DNA of 64,000 bases from Bacillus solitudinis (GCF_002797395.1 NZ_KZ454943.1:2775871-2839870), one strand, 5' to 3'. Positions 52,767-62,911 are shown, counted from the stretch's first letter. The notes: a model not told the origin generated them from the sequence alone. A program made the numbers and translations.

Positions 52767-54050
52767 ATGTTTGTTGATAAGGTAAAGGTTTATGTTAAAG
52801 GTGGCGACGGAGGAAATGGAATGGTCGCTTATCGCAGAGAGAAGTATGTTCCAGACGGAGGCCCTGCCGGTGGTGATGGTGGGCGTGGCTCTAGTGTAGT
52901 ATTCGAGGTTGAGGAAGGTTTACGCACGTTAATGGACTTTCGTTATAACCGACATTTCAAAGCACCACGCGGAGAACACGGTCGCACAAAAAATCAGCAT
53001 GGAAAAAATGCAGATGATATGATCGTAAAGGTACCACCAGGAACAACGGTAATTGATGAGAAAACTGGTGAAGTAATTGCCGACCTGACAGAGCATGGGC
53101 AAAAGGCGGTCATTGCAAAAGGTGGTCGTGGTGGTAGAGGGAATACAAGGTTTGCTACGCCAGTAAACCCTGCTCCAGAAATTGCTGAAAATGGCGAACC
53201 AGGTATTGAACGAGATGTGACATTGGAATTAAAGGTCTTAGCCGATGTTGGATTAGTTGGCTTTCCAAGTGTAGGTAAATCAACGTTATTGTCGGTCGTA
53301 TCAGCTGCTAAGCCTAAGATAGCTGATTACCACTTTACAACAATTACTCCGAATTTAGGAGTGGTGGAAGCTGAGGACAACCGAAGCTTTGTCATGGCTG
53401 ACTTACCAGGACTTATTGAAGGCGCGCATCAAGGTATTGGGCTTGGTCATCAGTTCCTTCGCCATATTGAACGGACAAGGGTCATTGTTCATGTTATTGA
53501 TATGTCTGCACTCGAGGGTCGCGATCCCTATGAGGATTATTTAAAAATTAATGAAGAATTAAGACAGTATAATTTAAGGTTGATGGAGCGTCCGCAGCTC
53601 ATTGTAGCAAATAAAATGGACATGCCTGGCGCAGAAGATAACTTAGCTGCATTTAAAGATAAAATTGCTGAAGATAGTCTTATCTTTCCGATTTCAGCGA
53701 TTACCAGAAAAGGACTAAGAGAACTGTTGCTAATGATTGCTGATAAAATTGAGCAAACACCAGAATTTCCATTACATGAGGAAACAGACCAATCAACTCG
53801 AGTGGTTTATCGCCATGAAAAAGAAGAGGTACCTTTTATTGTTACACGAGATGATGATGGGGCTTATGTGATTTCTGGTGCAGATGTAGAAAAACTATTT
53901 AAAATGACAGATTTTACTCATGATGAATCGGTTCGTCGTTTTGCTCGTCAACTCCGTGGTATGGGTGTCGATGATGCGTTGCGAGAACGTGGAGCAAAAG
54001 ATGGCGATTTAGTCCGCCTTCTGAAATTTGAATTTGAATTTGTTGAATAA
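52767..54050 (+). CDS. obg: Obg/CgtA GTPase
   Basis: A 427-residue essential GTPase linked to 50S ribosome assembly and the stringent response. The Obg fold is glycine-rich ([20 protein letters not shown], then [14 protein letters not shown]), the G domain has [19 protein letters not shown] and NKMD motifs, and the C-terminal OCT domain is present (about 345-427). ATG 52767 follows TTGAGGTG; an in-frame GTG upstream is rejected. It is cotranscribed with spo0B. Confidence 0.96.
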   Translation: MFVDKVKVYVKGGDGGNGMVAYRREKYVPDGGPAGGDGGRGSSVVFEVEEGLRTLMDFRYNRHFKAPRGEHGRTKNQHGKNADDMIVKVPPGTTVIDEKTGEVIADLTEHGQKAVIAKGGRGGRGNTRFATPVNPAPEIAENGEPGIERDVTLELKVLADVGLVGFPSVGKSTLLSVVSAAKPKIADYHFTTITPNLGVVEAEDNRSFVMADLPGLIEGAHQGIGLGHQFLRHIERTRVIVHVIDMSALEGRDPYEDYLKINEELRQYNLRLMERPQLIVANKMDMPGAEDNLAAFKDKIAEDSLIFPISAITRKGLRELLLMIADKIEQTPEFPLHEETDQSTRVVYRHEKEEVPFIVTRDDDGAYVISGADVEKLFKMTDFTHDESVRRFARQLRGMGVDDALRERGAKDGDLVRLLKFEFEFVE

Positions 54051-54080
54051 ACTGTCCTTCTCCTAAGGACAGTTTTTTTG
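54049..54080 (+). terminator. Terminator after obg
   Basis: AACTGTCCT / AGGACAGTT then T run. Confidence 0.92.
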
Positions 54081-54203
54081 TGTGTGCGTACAAAAACATT
54101 ATTTAAGGTTGTCAAAAGAGGATGTGATATTTATAATAAGTTGACGGTATGTTATATAATTCGCAAGATTATGTGCGTTGCTTAAATGAAAGTGGTGATA
54201 AAT

Positions 54204-54647
54204 TTGTCACGAAAACAATTTTATTTGGTACGAGAAGATATGCTGACGGACGCAATGCAAAAAACACTAGAAGCAAAGGCATTATTAAGCTCTGGAAAAG
54301 TAAAGAAGATTTATGAAGCCGCACACCTTGTTGGTCTTAGTAGAAGTGCTTTTTATAAATACAAAGACGGGATTTTTCCCTTTCATACGATGGTTAAAGA
54401 AAAAATTATTACTTTATCAATAAATTTGGTTGATCGTTCAGGAACATTATCTCAGCTTTTAACAAAAGTTGCTGAGACAGGTGCTAATGTGTTAACGATT
54501 AATCAAACAATTCCATTGCAAGGAAGAGCTCATATTACATTATCGATTGATACAGCACCAATGTTAATTGAACTGGATGATTTAATAGTTAGCATTGAAC
54601 AGGTAGAAGCAGTCGAAAAAGTAGAGCTAGTAGGATCGGGTTTTTAA
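54204..54647 (+). CDS. pheB: ACT-domain protein PheB
   Basis: A 147-residue protein, the same size as B. subtilis PheB. N-terminal helical part (FYLVREDMLTDAMQKTLEAK, then VGLSRSAFYKYKDGIFPF) and a C-terminal ACT domain (about 70-145; LSINLVDRSGTLSQLLTKVA). The TTG at 54204 follows GTGGTGATAAAT. It sits just ahead of pheA and may bind phenylalanine, but the role is not proven. Confidence 0.88.
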   Translation: MSRKQFYLVREDMLTDAMQKTLEAKALLSSGKVKKIYEAAHLVGLSRSAFYKYKDGIFPFHTMVKEKIITLSINLVDRSGTLSQLLTKVAETGANVLTINQTIPLQGRAHITLSIDTAPMLIELDDLIVSIEQVEAVEKVELVGSGF

Positions 54648-54664
54648 AGGAAGGAAGAGATAAA

Positions 54665-55552
54665 ATGATTAAGGTCGGTTACTTGGGACCAAAAGGAACG
54701 TTTACCGAAATGGCAGCAAGAGCACTATTTCCTAACGAGAAGCATATTCCATATCAGACAATCCCATTTTGTATGGATCGTGTTGCATCAGGTGATGTTG
54801 ATATCGCTGTTGTTCCAATTGAAAACGCAATTGAAGGATCGGTAAATTTAACATTAGATTATTTAATTCATAAACAGAGGCTTCCAATTATTGGTGGAGT
54901 CACCATACCTATTGAGCAACATTTTCTAGCTCATCCAAAGCAAATAGAACAGGGTTTTCATGCGGAAAAGGTTATTTCTCATCCTCATGCGATTGCTCAG
55001 TGTCATGACTTTCTACAAAGAACCTATCCGTCGATTAAACTTGATTATATGAATTCAACAGGTACTGCAGCACAGTGGGTGGCAGAACATCCAGAAGAGC
55101 CGGTAGCAGCTATTGCCAACGAACTTGCGGCAAAGGAGTACGGTTTAACAATTGTGCATGAAAATGTACATGATTATGATAATAATCGGACACGATTTCT
55201 CGTATTGAGCCGTGATGGCGACACCTATAAAGTTAAGGGCCCGCATGTCATTGGAGACAAAACTTCATTAATGGTCACTTTGCCTTCAGATTATTCAGGA
55301 GCGCTTCATCAAGTATTGTCTGCATTTTCTTGGAGAAAGTTAAATTTATCGAAAATTGAATCAAGGCCAACAAAGACAGGTTTAGGTAATTACTTTTTTG
55401 TCATTGATGTGGAACAGTTGATGGATGATGTTTTAATTCCGGGGGTCATTTCGGAGTTGAAGGCATTAGGCTGTGGTGTTGATGTACTTGGAAGTTATAC
55501 TTGTTATTCACTGACGGATTTACGCACAAAAGCCAGCTCTCCTACCGCATAG
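54665..55552 (+). CDS. pheA: Prephenate dehydratase
   Basis: A 295-residue monofunctional prephenate dehydratase that yields phenylpyruvate in phenylalanine synthesis. N-terminal VGYLGPKGTFTEMAARALF, the TRF triad in DNNRTRFLVLSRD, and a regulatory ACT domain with GALHQVLSAFSWRKLNLSKI and ESRPTK. AAGGAAGG precedes the ATG. It is followed by a terminator shared with the convergent niaR. Confidence 0.95.
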   Translation: MIKVGYLGPKGTFTEMAARALFPNEKHIPYQTIPFCMDRVASGDVDIAVVPIENAIEGSVNLTLDYLIHKQRLPIIGGVTIPIEQHFLAHPKQIEQGFHAEKVISHPHAIAQCHDFLQRTYPSIKLDYMNSTGTAAQWVAEHPEEPVAAIANELAAKEYGLTIVHENVHDYDNNRTRFLVLSRDGDTYKVKGPHVIGDKTSLMVTLPSDYSGALHQVLSAFSWRKLNLSKIESRPTKTGLGNYFFVIDVEQLMDDVLIPGVISELKALGCGVDVLGSYTCYSLTDLRTKASSPTA

Positions 55553-55566
55553 GAGACTGGCTTTTT
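55528..55566. terminator. Bidirectional terminator pheA/niaR
   Basis: AAAGCCAGcTCTCCTA / TAGGAGACTGGCTTT overlapping the end of pheA. Confidence 0.88.
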
Positions 55567-55576
55567 ATAATCAATC

Positions 55577-56110
55577 TTAACTTAAAATAATACCTTTTTT
55601 TGTTAGTTCTAGTTCGACCGCGTCAAGCTGGTGGGGCGTATTCGCCTCAAGTTTATGCAAATGAACGCCTTCTGTTAATTCGGATAATAATGATGCTTTT
55701 GTTTCTAAAAGATTGTTACAAAATTGCTCAACTTCCTTTCGAGTCGAAATCATTAACGAAGCGGTCAAATCACCATACATTGCATGCTCAACCATTACGT
55801 TAACTACTGTTACTCCATGATCAACGATGGTAATTAGTTCTTCACGGGCTTTGGAGCTATCATGTTTGCAGGCTATGATTCTTTGTACCCTTTTTGGGGG
55901 AGCGCTTTGAAAATACATATATCCTTGGGCGGTAGCCAAAATCGGTTCATTTTTGGCTTTTAAAATTGAAATGTCTTGGACAATCACTTGTCTACTTACA
56001 TTTGCTCTTTTTGCGAGCTCACTACCAGTTAAGGGGTTTGAGCTTTGATTTAACCATTCTATAATCATTCTTCTGCGTTCATCACCTAATATTTTTTTAC
56101 CTTCAGTCAC
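55577..56110 (-). CDS. niaR: NAD biosynthesis repressor NiaR (YrxA)
   Basis: A 177-residue repressor that senses niacin. N-terminal winged helix (NPLTGSELAKRANVSRQVIV) and a C-terminal 3H domain (HPs in GVTVVNVMVEHAMYGDLTAS and LTEGVHLHKL). The GTG at 56110 begins 4 bases after the nifS stop and gives the normal length; an ATG at 56122 within the nifS end is an alternative. It is cotranscribed with nifS and divergent from nadBCA, as in B. subtilis. Confidence 0.92.
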   Translation of the reverse strand: MTEGKKILGDERRRMIIEWLNQSSNPLTGSELAKRANVSRQVIVQDISILKAKNEPILATAQGYMYFQSAPPKRVQRIIACKHDSSKAREELITIVDHGVTVVNVMVEHAMYGDLTASLMISTRKEVEQFCNNLLETKASLLSELTEGVHLHKLEANTPHQLDAVELELTKKGIILS

Positions 56111-56114
56111 AATT

Positions 56115-57242
56115 TCACCCATTTCCGTAATTGGTAGTAATTTCAGATATGCATTTGGTGAGGGCTTCCACATCTTCATCTTTCGTCATCTTACCAAATG
56201 TAATACGAATGAATTCATGTGCTTCCTCGGTCGTCCGTCCTATTGCGAGTAGGGATTGAGGTGGTGCGGTTTGTCCTGCTCGACATGCTGAACCAGTAGA
56301 AATTGCAATTCCTTTCCGATTACATTCAAGCATAACAAGTTGGCCCTCAATTCCCTTCAGCCTCATTCCAATGTGAAAAGGGAGGCGTTGAGTAGGATGA
56401 CCTTCAAAAACAACAGAGGGATTCATCGATAAGGCTTCTATAGTACGAATTCGTAAATTCAATAAGCGTTTCATATCTGCTTCTGACTCCTGCAGATATG
56501 TTTCTGCAGCTGTTGCGAAGGACACGACACTTGGGACATCGACTGTACCTGGTCGAAATCCATATTCATGGGTGGTCCCCTTTAAAAAAGATTGCCAATG
56601 TAAAGTGGACCGAATAAAGGCAGCCCCAATTCCCTTAGGGCCATAAATTTTATGTGCTGAGATGCTTAAGCTTGATAAATATTCTACCGGAATCTTAAGC
56701 TTCCCGTATGTTTGCACGCAATCGCTATGAAAAAGAATCTTTTTCATAGCTAGTATTTTACCAAGCATAGCTAAATTTTGCACAGTTCCGAGTTCACTGT
56801 TTGCATGAGCAAAAGTGGCAAGAATGGTCTCTTCTTGAATTGATTCAAGCAGTGCCTTCTTTGTAATAAGACCAAATTTATCAACGGGAACGTATGTGAC
56901 AGAAAAACCTTGTGTTTGTAAATAATAAATGGCCTGAAGAACAGAATGATGCTCGCACCGTGTTGTTAAAATGTGTTTACCTTTGTGCTGATATGCTAGC
57001 GCAAGGCTTATTAAAGCTAGGAAATTAGCTTCTGATCCTGAACCGGTAAAATAACATTCACTTGGCTGCATATCTAAGCTTGCAGACAATGATTTTCGAC
57101 TTAAATAAAGAACTTGTTCAGCCTCTTGTCCAAATTGGTGGAGACTATTACTGTTACCAAAGAAATTATTGGCAGCTTTTTGATAGGCTTGGAGAGCCTC
57201 ATCTGACATCGGAGTGGTTGCACTATAATCAAGATAAATCAT
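56115..57242 (-). CDS. nifS: Cysteine desulfurase of the NAD cluster (NifS-like)
   Basis: A 375-residue PLP enzyme that supplies sulfur for the iron-sulfur cluster of NadA. Motifs: MIYLDYSATTPMSDEALQAY at the N-terminus, the PLP-Lys region SISAHKIYGPKGIGAAF, and the catalytic Cys in STGSACRAGQ. ATG 57242 is chosen as the start of the conserved region; the frame stays open 81 bases further but without a ribosome site. The site for 57242 is also weak. It lies next to niaR and divergent from nadBCA. Confidence 0.92.
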   Translation of the reverse strand: MIYLDYSATTPMSDEALQAYQKAANNFFGNSNSLHQFGQEAEQVLYLSRKSLSASLDMQPSECYFTGSGSEANFLALISLALAYQHKGKHILTTRCEHHSVLQAIYYLQTQGFSVTYVPVDKFGLITKKALLESIQEETILATFAHANSELGTVQNLAMLGKILAMKKILFHSDCVQTYGKLKIPVEYLSSLSISAHKIYGPKGIGAAFIRSTLHWQSFLKGTTHEYGFRPGTVDVPSVVSFATAAETYLQESEADMKRLLNLRIRTIEALSMNPSVVFEGHPTQRLPFHIGMRLKGIEGQLVMLECNRKGIAISTGSACRAGQTAPPQSLLAIGRTTEEAHEFIRITFGKMTKDEDVEALTKCISEITTNYGNG

Positions 57243-57342
57243 GATATCGACCGACTTTCTAGAATATTGAGTATACGTGAAAATAGTCTGTTTTGAATAA
57301 TAACATAAAAAAGCACTTGTCACATGTATTATTTTATGTAAA

Positions 57343-57365
57343 TATAGGTGTCAAGACAACTGTAA
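57343..57365. promoter_or_regulatory. NiaR-type operator between nifS and nadB
   Basis: TATAGGTGTCaaGACAACTGTA is an imperfect inverted repeat close to the NiaR consensus (AGGTGTC n GACACCT). It lies 20-40 bases upstream of nadB, in the divergent promoter region, and would let one repressor control both directions. Confidence 0.7.
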
Positions 57366-57384
57366 AGTGTTTGGGGGAATAATC

Positions 57385-58929
57385 ATGGCATCAAAGGGTG
57401 CGGATGTTCTTATTATTGGGAGTGGGATTGCTGGGTTAATGGCGGCTCATCTTTTAGCTGACAAAAAGAATGTGATTTTAATCACAAAATCTAAAGTGGA
57501 AGTTAGTAATTCAAGTTGGGCTCAAGGAGGTATTGCTGCTGCCATAGGTCCCGATGATCATTGGAAATATCATTTTAAAGATACATTACTTGCTGGCCAA
57601 GATCACCATGTACAAGATCATGTGGCAATGCTTGTACAGCGTGCTCCAGACTTAATAAAAGCCATGAAGGAGTTAGGTGTACCATTTGATACGACTAGTG
57701 AGGGCGAGTTTTCACTAGGTATGGAAGGTGCGCATAGTAGAAGACGTATTGTTCATGCACATGGAGATCAAACAGGAAGAGCATTTACAGACACTTTAAT
57801 AAATAAATTACAAGGTCGAGTAACCTTTGTTGAAGAAACAATGGCTTTAGAATTATTGAAGCAAAATAATAAAGTGATTGGTGTAAGAACAAATAAAGGA
57901 AAATTCTTAGCAAATGCTACAATCCTAGCTACAGGTGGTGCAGGTCAACTTTTTAAACGAACATCAAATGTACGAGAAGCAACTGGTGACGGATTTGCAC
58001 TTGCATATCGCGCGGGGGCGATGTTAGCAGATATGGAATTTGTTCAGTTTCATCCAACCATTCTGTTTACAAAAAATAAAGCAATGGGGTTAATTAGTGA
58101 AGCAGTACGTGGAGAGGGTGCAGTACTAGTAGACAATTACGGAAAGAAAATTATGGAGGATCACCCACAAAAGGACCTTGCCTCGCGAGATATTGTTAGT
58201 CGTGCGATCCATCACGCTTATTTAGAAGGCAGAGAAGTCTATTTAGATTGTCGAATGATTCGAGATTTTCCAACACGATTCCCGGGGATTTCACGTATTT
58301 GTGAAAAAGCGAGCATAGATTTAGATGAACGAATGTTACCTGTGGCCCCGGGTGCTCATTTTATGAGTGGTGGGGTTTGGACAGATCAATGTGGTCGTTC
58401 TAGTGTTGAACAGCTTTATGCTATTGGGGAGGTTGCTTGTACAGGTGTCCATGGAGCTAACCGATTAGCTAGTAACTCTTTGCTTGAAGGTCTAGTTTTT
58501 GCAGAAGCTGTTTCAAAGGATCTCCTTACACAAGAAAGCTCTCCAGTTTTTGAAGTAATTGAAACATCAAAGGTTGTGGGTCACATACAACTTCCTTCAA
58601 AAGAATCTTTGCAGGAAAGAATGACAGAGTGGGTTGGAATTGAGCGTGACGCCAGTTCTTTAATGAAAATGAAGCAGTGGCTTCAACCATATTTGTCATT
58701 TGTGAAAAAATCCGTATTCCAAGATAAAGAGCACGTTGAAATGGCTAATATGCTTCTTGTTGCTTCTATTATGACAGATGCGGCATTTACTAGAACAGAA
58801 AGTCGTGGTGGGCATTTTCGATCGGATTATCCGGTAGCAAATGATGATAATTGGTTAAAAAAGTATATCACCACATCTTTAGATAATAAGGCAAATAGTA
58901 AAAATGTAGTGCTGGGTGCCCAATCATAG
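57385..58929 (+). CDS. nadB: L-aspartate oxidase
   Basis: A 514-residue flavoprotein that oxidises aspartate to iminoaspartate, the first step to NAD. FAD motif VLIIGSGIAGLMAAHLLADK, active-site region SWAQGGIAAAIGPDDHW, and GVHGANRLASNSLLEGLVF near the end of the FAD domain. ATG 57385 follows GGGGGAATAATC; the upstream extension is rejected. It leads the nadBCA-safA block. Confidence 0.96.
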   Translation: MASKGADVLIIGSGIAGLMAAHLLADKKNVILITKSKVEVSNSSWAQGGIAAAIGPDDHWKYHFKDTLLAGQDHHVQDHVAMLVQRAPDLIKAMKELGVPFDTTSEGEFSLGMEGAHSRRRIVHAHGDQTGRAFTDTLINKLQGRVTFVEETMALELLKQNNKVIGVRTNKGKFLANATILATGGAGQLFKRTSNVREATGDGFALAYRAGAMLADMEFVQFHPTILFTKNKAMGLISEAVRGEGAVLVDNYGKKIMEDHPQKDLASRDIVSRAIHHAYLEGREVYLDCRMIRDFPTRFPGISRICEKASIDLDERMLPVAPGAHFMSGGVWTDQCGRSSVEQLYAIGEVACTGVHGANRLASNSLLEGLVFAEAVSKDLLTQESSPVFEVIETSKVVGHIQLPSKESLQERMTEWVGIERDASSLMKMKQWLQPYLSFVKKSVFQDKEHVEMANMLLVASIMTDAAFTRTESRGGHFRSDYPVANDDNWLKKYITTSLDNKANSKNVVLGAQS

Positions 58930-58944
58930 CAAAGGAGAAAAGAG

Positions 58945-59787
58945 ATGAATCCTTTATTAGTTAAAGAAAAACTTCAACATTTTCTTATAGAAGATATTGG
59001 AGAAGGCGATGTAACATCTGAAATGGTGTTTACAAATGAAGAAGCTGAAGCGGTTATTATTGCAAAGGAATCAGGTGTATTAGCGGGCCATTCTCTAATT
59101 GAAACTGGTTATAAGTTGCTTGATCCAAACATCCTGGTTGATGTTAACGTTATCGACGGAGAAATTTTTCAAAAAGGGGATACGATTGCAGTTATTCGTG
59201 GCTCAGTGAAAAGCATCTTAGCGGGCGAACGAGTTGTGTTAAATCTCTTGCAAAGAATGAGCGGAATTGCAACAACAACGGCTCAAGCAGTAAATAGCTT
59301 AGATGATGATTCTATTCGAATTTGCGATACACGTAAAACGACTCCGGGACTTAGGATGTTTGAAAAGTACGCGGTTCGATGTGGTGGAGGCTTTAATCAT
59401 CGTAAAGGTCTTGAGCATGCTGTCATGCTAAAAGAAAATCATATTGCCGCATGTGGAGGGATTGGGGAAGCTGTGTTTAAAGTCCGCTCTCAAATTGGTC
59501 ACATGGTGAAGCTCGAAGTAGAAACAACGAATGAACGAGAGGTAATAGAAGCCGTAAATGCAAAAGCAGATGTTATTATGTTCGATAATTGCCCACCAGA
59601 GGAAATCAGGTCTTTAATTCAGCATGTACCAGAAACCATTATTACGGAAGCATCTGGAGGAATCAATGTGGATACCCTTTCCACATTTAGAGGGTGTGGA
59701 GTAGACTATATTTCACTTGGCTTCCTTACACATTCTGTTAAATCAGTTGATTTGAGTCTACTGATACGAGAGGGGAAAAACACATGA
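58945..59787 (+). CDS. nadC: Quinolinate phosphoribosyltransferase
   Basis: A 280-residue enzyme that forms nicotinate mononucleotide from quinolinate and PRPP. Motifs: [14 protein letters not shown] at the N-terminus, [54 protein letters not shown] and [24 protein letters not shown] precedes the ATG. It overlaps nadA by four bases. Confidence 0.97.
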   Translation: MNPLLVKEKLQHFLIEDIGEGDVTSEMVFTNEEAEAVIIAKESGVLAGHSLIETGYKLLDPNILVDVNVIDGEIFQKGDTIAVIRGSVKSILAGERVVLNLLQRMSGIATTTAQAVNSLDDDSIRICDTRKTTPGLRMFEKYAVRCGGGFNHRKGLEHAVMLKENHIAACGGIGEAVFKVRSQIGHMVKLEVETTNEREVIEAVNAKADVIMFDNCPPEEIRSLIQHVPETIITEASGGINVDTLSTFRGCGVDYISLGFLTHSVKSVDLSLLIREGKNT

Positions 59788-60887
59788 AATTATTAGACCA
59801 ATTAAATCAAGTAGAGCGAATTCCTGAAAAGTATGCAAGCATGACTAAGGAAGAAAAAGAGAGTCGGATTCTCGAGATAAAAGAGAAATTCGGAAAACGA
59901 CTTTATATTCCTGGTCATCATTATCAACGTGACGAAGTCATTCAATTTGCGGATTCAACAGGGGATTCATTACAGCTTGCGCAACTTTCTCAAGATAATA
60001 CGGATGCAGAGTTCATCGTATTTTGCGGTGTCCATTTTATGGCAGAGACAGCGGATATGTTAACAAAGGATAATCAACATGTTATTCTTCCTGATTTAAA
60101 GGCAGGGTGTTCAATGGCAGATATGGCAACCATTGAGCAGACAGAACGTGCTTGGGTTGTACTTCAAGAGCTATATGGGGATTCAATTCTACCATTAACA
60201 TACGTAAATAGTACCGCTGCAATTAAAGCTTTTTGCGGAAGGTATGGAGGCGCTACGGTAACATCATCGAATGCAATGAAAATGGTTGAATGGGCATTTA
60301 CTCAAAAGGAACGTTTATTGTTTTTACCCGATCAACATTTAGGTCGAAATACAGCGTTTGATTTAGGAGTCAAATTAGAGGAAATGGCTGTATGGGACCC
60401 TATTGCTCACAAGTTAGAAACTGATAAACCTATTGAAGATATTAAGGTTATTCTTTGGAAAGGTCATTGTTCTGTACATGAGAAATTTACGGTTGAGCAA
60501 ATTAACCAGTTACGAGAAGAAGAACCAGATACAAAAGTAATTGTACATCCAGAATGTCCGCATGAGGTTGTCGAACGTGCTGATTTAAATGGTTCAACTC
60601 ATTATATTATTGAAACGATAAAAAAATCAGTGCCAGGGACAGTGTGGGCTGTTGGAACCGAGATGAATTTAGTAAAAAGATTAGCCACCCAATATCCGGA
60701 GCAAACGATTAAATCATTAAATCCAAATATGTGTCCCTGTTTAACAATGAACCGGATTGATTTGGATCACTTAGTTTGGTCATTGGAATTGTTGGAAGAA
60801 GGAACCCTTCATCATCCGATTCGTGTAGACGAAAAGACGACAAAAGAAGCAAGATTAGCACTTGAACGCATGCTGAATCGCCCCTAA
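59784..60887 (+). CDS. nadA: Quinolinate synthase
   Basis: A 367-residue [4Fe-4S] enzyme that condenses iminoaspartate with dihydroxyacetone phosphate. Conserved stretches: [34 protein letters not shown], the cysteine in HPECPHEVV and the C-terminal CPCLTMN. The nearby nifS probably supplies the cluster sulfur. A terminator follows. Confidence 0.97.
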   Translation: MKLLDQLNQVERIPEKYASMTKEEKESRILEIKEKFGKRLYIPGHHYQRDEVIQFADSTGDSLQLAQLSQDNTDAEFIVFCGVHFMAETADMLTKDNQHVILPDLKAGCSMADMATIEQTERAWVVLQELYGDSILPLTYVNSTAAIKAFCGRYGGATVTSSNAMKMVEWAFTQKERLLFLPDQHLGRNTAFDLGVKLEEMAVWDPIAHKLETDKPIEDIKVILWKGHCSVHEKFTVEQINQLREEEPDTKVIVHPECPHEVVERADLNGSTHYIIETIKKSVPGTVWAVGTEMNLVKRLATQYPEQTIKSLNPNMCPCLTMNRIDLDHLVWSLELLEEGTLHHPIRVDEKTTKEARLALERMLNRP

Positions 60888-60892
60888 ATAGA

Positions 60893-60938
60893 AGGCTACC
60901 AAAAAAGGTATTTTTACCTTCTTTTGGTAGCCTCTTTA
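60893..60938 (+). terminator. Terminator after nadA
   Basis: AGGCTACCAAAAAAGGTA / TACCTTCTTTTGGTAGCCT then CTTTAA. Confidence 0.92.
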
Positions 60939-61023
60939 ATATTTAAGGATGTCTAAAAAGATAATTTTTAAATCTTCTCCAGGAAATTGAAAAGTAAGCT
61001 TAATTGCTCCGTGGTCATAATAG

Positions 61024-61051
61024 TCATAAACCCATTTTTAAATCATACAGT
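61024..61051 (+). promoter_or_regulatory. Candidate sigma-E promoter of safA
   Basis: TCATAAA (61024-61030), 13-base spacer, CATACAGT (61044-61051), matching the sigma-E -10 consensus CATACAnT. It is 125 bases upstream of safA, a sigma-E gene in B. subtilis. Confidence 0.6.
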
Positions 61052-61176
61052 ATACGGAGAACCTGTGAGAATTAGGATTTTTTTATAGTTCATATTTCTT
61101 TATATATCATGAGTGTGTCAATTCGCCTAATTCATCATAGAATGTTTAAGAATGGAAGAGGAGGGGGATTTAAAAC

Positions 61177-62721
61177 GTGAAAATTCATATCGTTCAAAAA
61201 GGGGATACATTATGGAAGTTAGCACAAAAATATGGTGTGGATTTTGAACAATTAAAAGCTGCTAACACTCAACTATCTAATCCAGACATGGTTATGCCCG
61301 GCATGAAAATTAAAATTCCAACTAACAGTGTACCGGTAAAAAAAGAACAACAAATTGCTCCAAGTGTCAAGGAACAACCAAAGGTTTCCAAGAAAGAAGC
61401 ACCAATTCAACCGCAAGTGCCAAAAATGGATATACCTAAAATGCCACAGCCACAACAACCAGTACAGCCACCACCATACGAAATAAATAAGAATATGTAT
61501 GAATCGAATACCAATGTCTACTTTTATAAACCTCAACAGGAAAAGCAACAAAAACCTATACCATCAGTCCCGAAGCCACCAATTCAAGCCAAGGAGCCTA
61601 CTAAAAAGGAATATATTAAAAAAGAAGTTCCCAAAGCTCCAGTAAAGCAAATGCAACCAAAGCCGCAAGTAGCTTCTCAAGCACCACAAGTACCGAAACA
61701 ACTACCGCAACAACAAGTACCTTTAAATGTCCCATATTATGAACAGCCTTGTGTGCCACCACAACAACCGTTTTATGATTGCATCCAACCAGTTAGTCCC
61801 GTCATGGCTGGTTGCTCTCCATTTGGATCTCCTTATTTCAACCAAATTCCAGGATCACCAATGGGAGGCTACGGAGCAGGAAGCCCAGGATCACCAATGG
61901 GAGGCTACGGAGTAGGAAACCAAGTTCCGGCAATGGGAGGCTACGGAGCAGGAAGCCCAGGATCACCAATGGGAGGCTACGGAGCAGGAAGCCCAGGATC
62001 ACCAATGGGAGGCTACGGAGTAGGAAACCAAGTTCCGGCAATGGGAGGCTACGGAGCAGGAAGCCCAGGATCACCAATGGGAGGCTACGGAGCAGGAAAC
62101 CAAGTTCCGGCAATGGGAGGCTACGGAGCAGGAAACCAAGTTCCGGCAATGGGAGGCTACGGAGCAGGAAGCCCAGGCTCACCAATGAAAGGCTACGGAG
62201 CAGGAAATCAAGTTCCGGCAATGGGAAGCTACGGAGCAGGAAACCAAGTTCCGGCAATGGGAGGCTACGAAGCAGGAAACCAAGTTCCGGCAATGGGAAG
62301 CTACGGAGCAGGAAACCAAGTTCCGGCAATGGGAGGCTACGAAGCAGGAAGCCCAGGATCACCAATGGGAGGCTACGGAGCAGGAAACCAAGTTCCGGCA
62401 ATGGGAAGCTACGGAGCAGGAACCCAAGGCCCAGCAATGGGAGGCTACGAAGCAGGAGACCCAGGCTCATCAATGGGAGGCTACGGAGCAGGGAACCCAG
62501 GTCCAGCAATGGGAAGCTACGGAGCAGGAACCCAAGGCCCAGCAATGGGAGGCTACGGAATGGGATACCCTAATGCTCAGCCAACAAGTTTAAACAATTG
62601 TCAAGAGTGTGGACCGAGTCAACCTATTATGTACGGGCAAAATGGTCACTTAACAACGTATCAAGAAGCGCCTCATCAAGGCCCTCTTCAATCGTATCCT
62701 GAAACAGATTATGATGACTAA
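61177..62721 (+). CDS. safA: Spore coat morphogenetic protein SafA, repeat-rich
   Basis: A 514-residue protein. Residues 1-48 are a LysM domain (HIVQKGDTLWKLAQKYGVDF, then NTQLSNPDMVMPGMKIKIP), which binds peptidoglycan or cortex. A Pro/Gln/Lys-rich linker (about 50-190) follows, then 19 repeats of 12 residues (MGGYGAGSPGSP / MGGYGVGNQVPA types). The GTG start follows GGAGGGGG. SafA organises the inner coat in the mother cell. The repeat domain is far larger than in the B. subtilis protein (387 residues) and Gly/Tyr/Pro-rich. It is followed by coxA as in B. subtilis. Confidence 0.92.
   Translation: MKIHIVQKGDTLWKLAQKYGVDFEQLKAANTQLSNPDMVMPGMKIKIPTNSVPVKKEQQIAPSVKEQPKVSKKEAPIQPQVPKMDIPKMPQPQQPVQPPPYEINKNMYESNTNVYFYKPQQEKQQKPIPSVPKPPIQAKEPTKKEYIKKEVPKAPVKQMQPKPQVASQAPQVPKQLPQQQVPLNVPYYEQPCVPPQQPFYDCIQPVSPVMAGCSPFGSPYFNQIPGSPMGGYGAGSPGSPMGGYGVGNQVPAMGGYGAGSPGSPMGGYGAGSPGSPMGGYGVGNQVPAMGGYGAGSPGSPMGGYGAGNQVPAMGGYGAGNQVPAMGGYGAGSPGSPMKGYGAGNQVPAMGSYGAGNQVPAMGGYEAGNQVPAMGSYGAGNQVPAMGGYEAGSPGSPMGGYGAGNQVPAMGSYGAGTQGPAMGGYEAGDPGSSMGGYGAGNPGPAMGSYGAGTQGPAMGGYGMGYPNAQPTSLNNCQECGPSQPIMYGQNGHLTTYQEAPHQGPLQSYPETDYDD
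61861..62544 (+). repeat. 36-bp tandem repeat array in safA (19 units)
   Basis: Unit ATGGGAGGCTACGGAGCAGG followed by 16 bases, repeated in phase (ATG at 61861, 61897, 61933 and on to 62545). Two variants alternate (AGCCCAGGATCACCA and AACCAAGTTCCGGCA type ends). The first nine units are nearly identical; units 10-19 carry many changes (GGC to AGC, GGA to GAA), showing graded divergence. Confidence 0.95.
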
Positions 62722-62767
62722 AAAAAGCCTCACCTCACCTCAAACTTGGGGTGAAGTGAGGCTTTTT
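62722..62767 (+). terminator. Terminator between safA and coxA
   Basis: AAAAAGCCTCACcTCACC / GGGTGAaGTGAGGCTTTTT. Confidence 0.92.
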
Positions 62768-62911
62768 AGATTAATCTAAAGCATAAGTCTTTTTAAAATA
62801 ATCATTCAAATATTAAACCTTTGACGCGCTTTCGTTTCCATCATGTCCAGTAAGTAACAGTGTAAAGAAGGTCTCCTCTAGACAACATAATGATTGAAAG
62901 GGGGCTTTCTA

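Noticed and set aside
61838-62545. Long minus-strand Leu-rich frame over the same array
   Set aside because: A period-three artefact of the repeat; no start signal and no conserved domain.
61812-62573. Long plus-strand frame with Arg/Ser/Lys/Pro repeats over the safA array
   Set aside because: It arises because the 36-bp repeat is a multiple of three; it has no ribosome site and the LysM-containing frame is clearly the gene.
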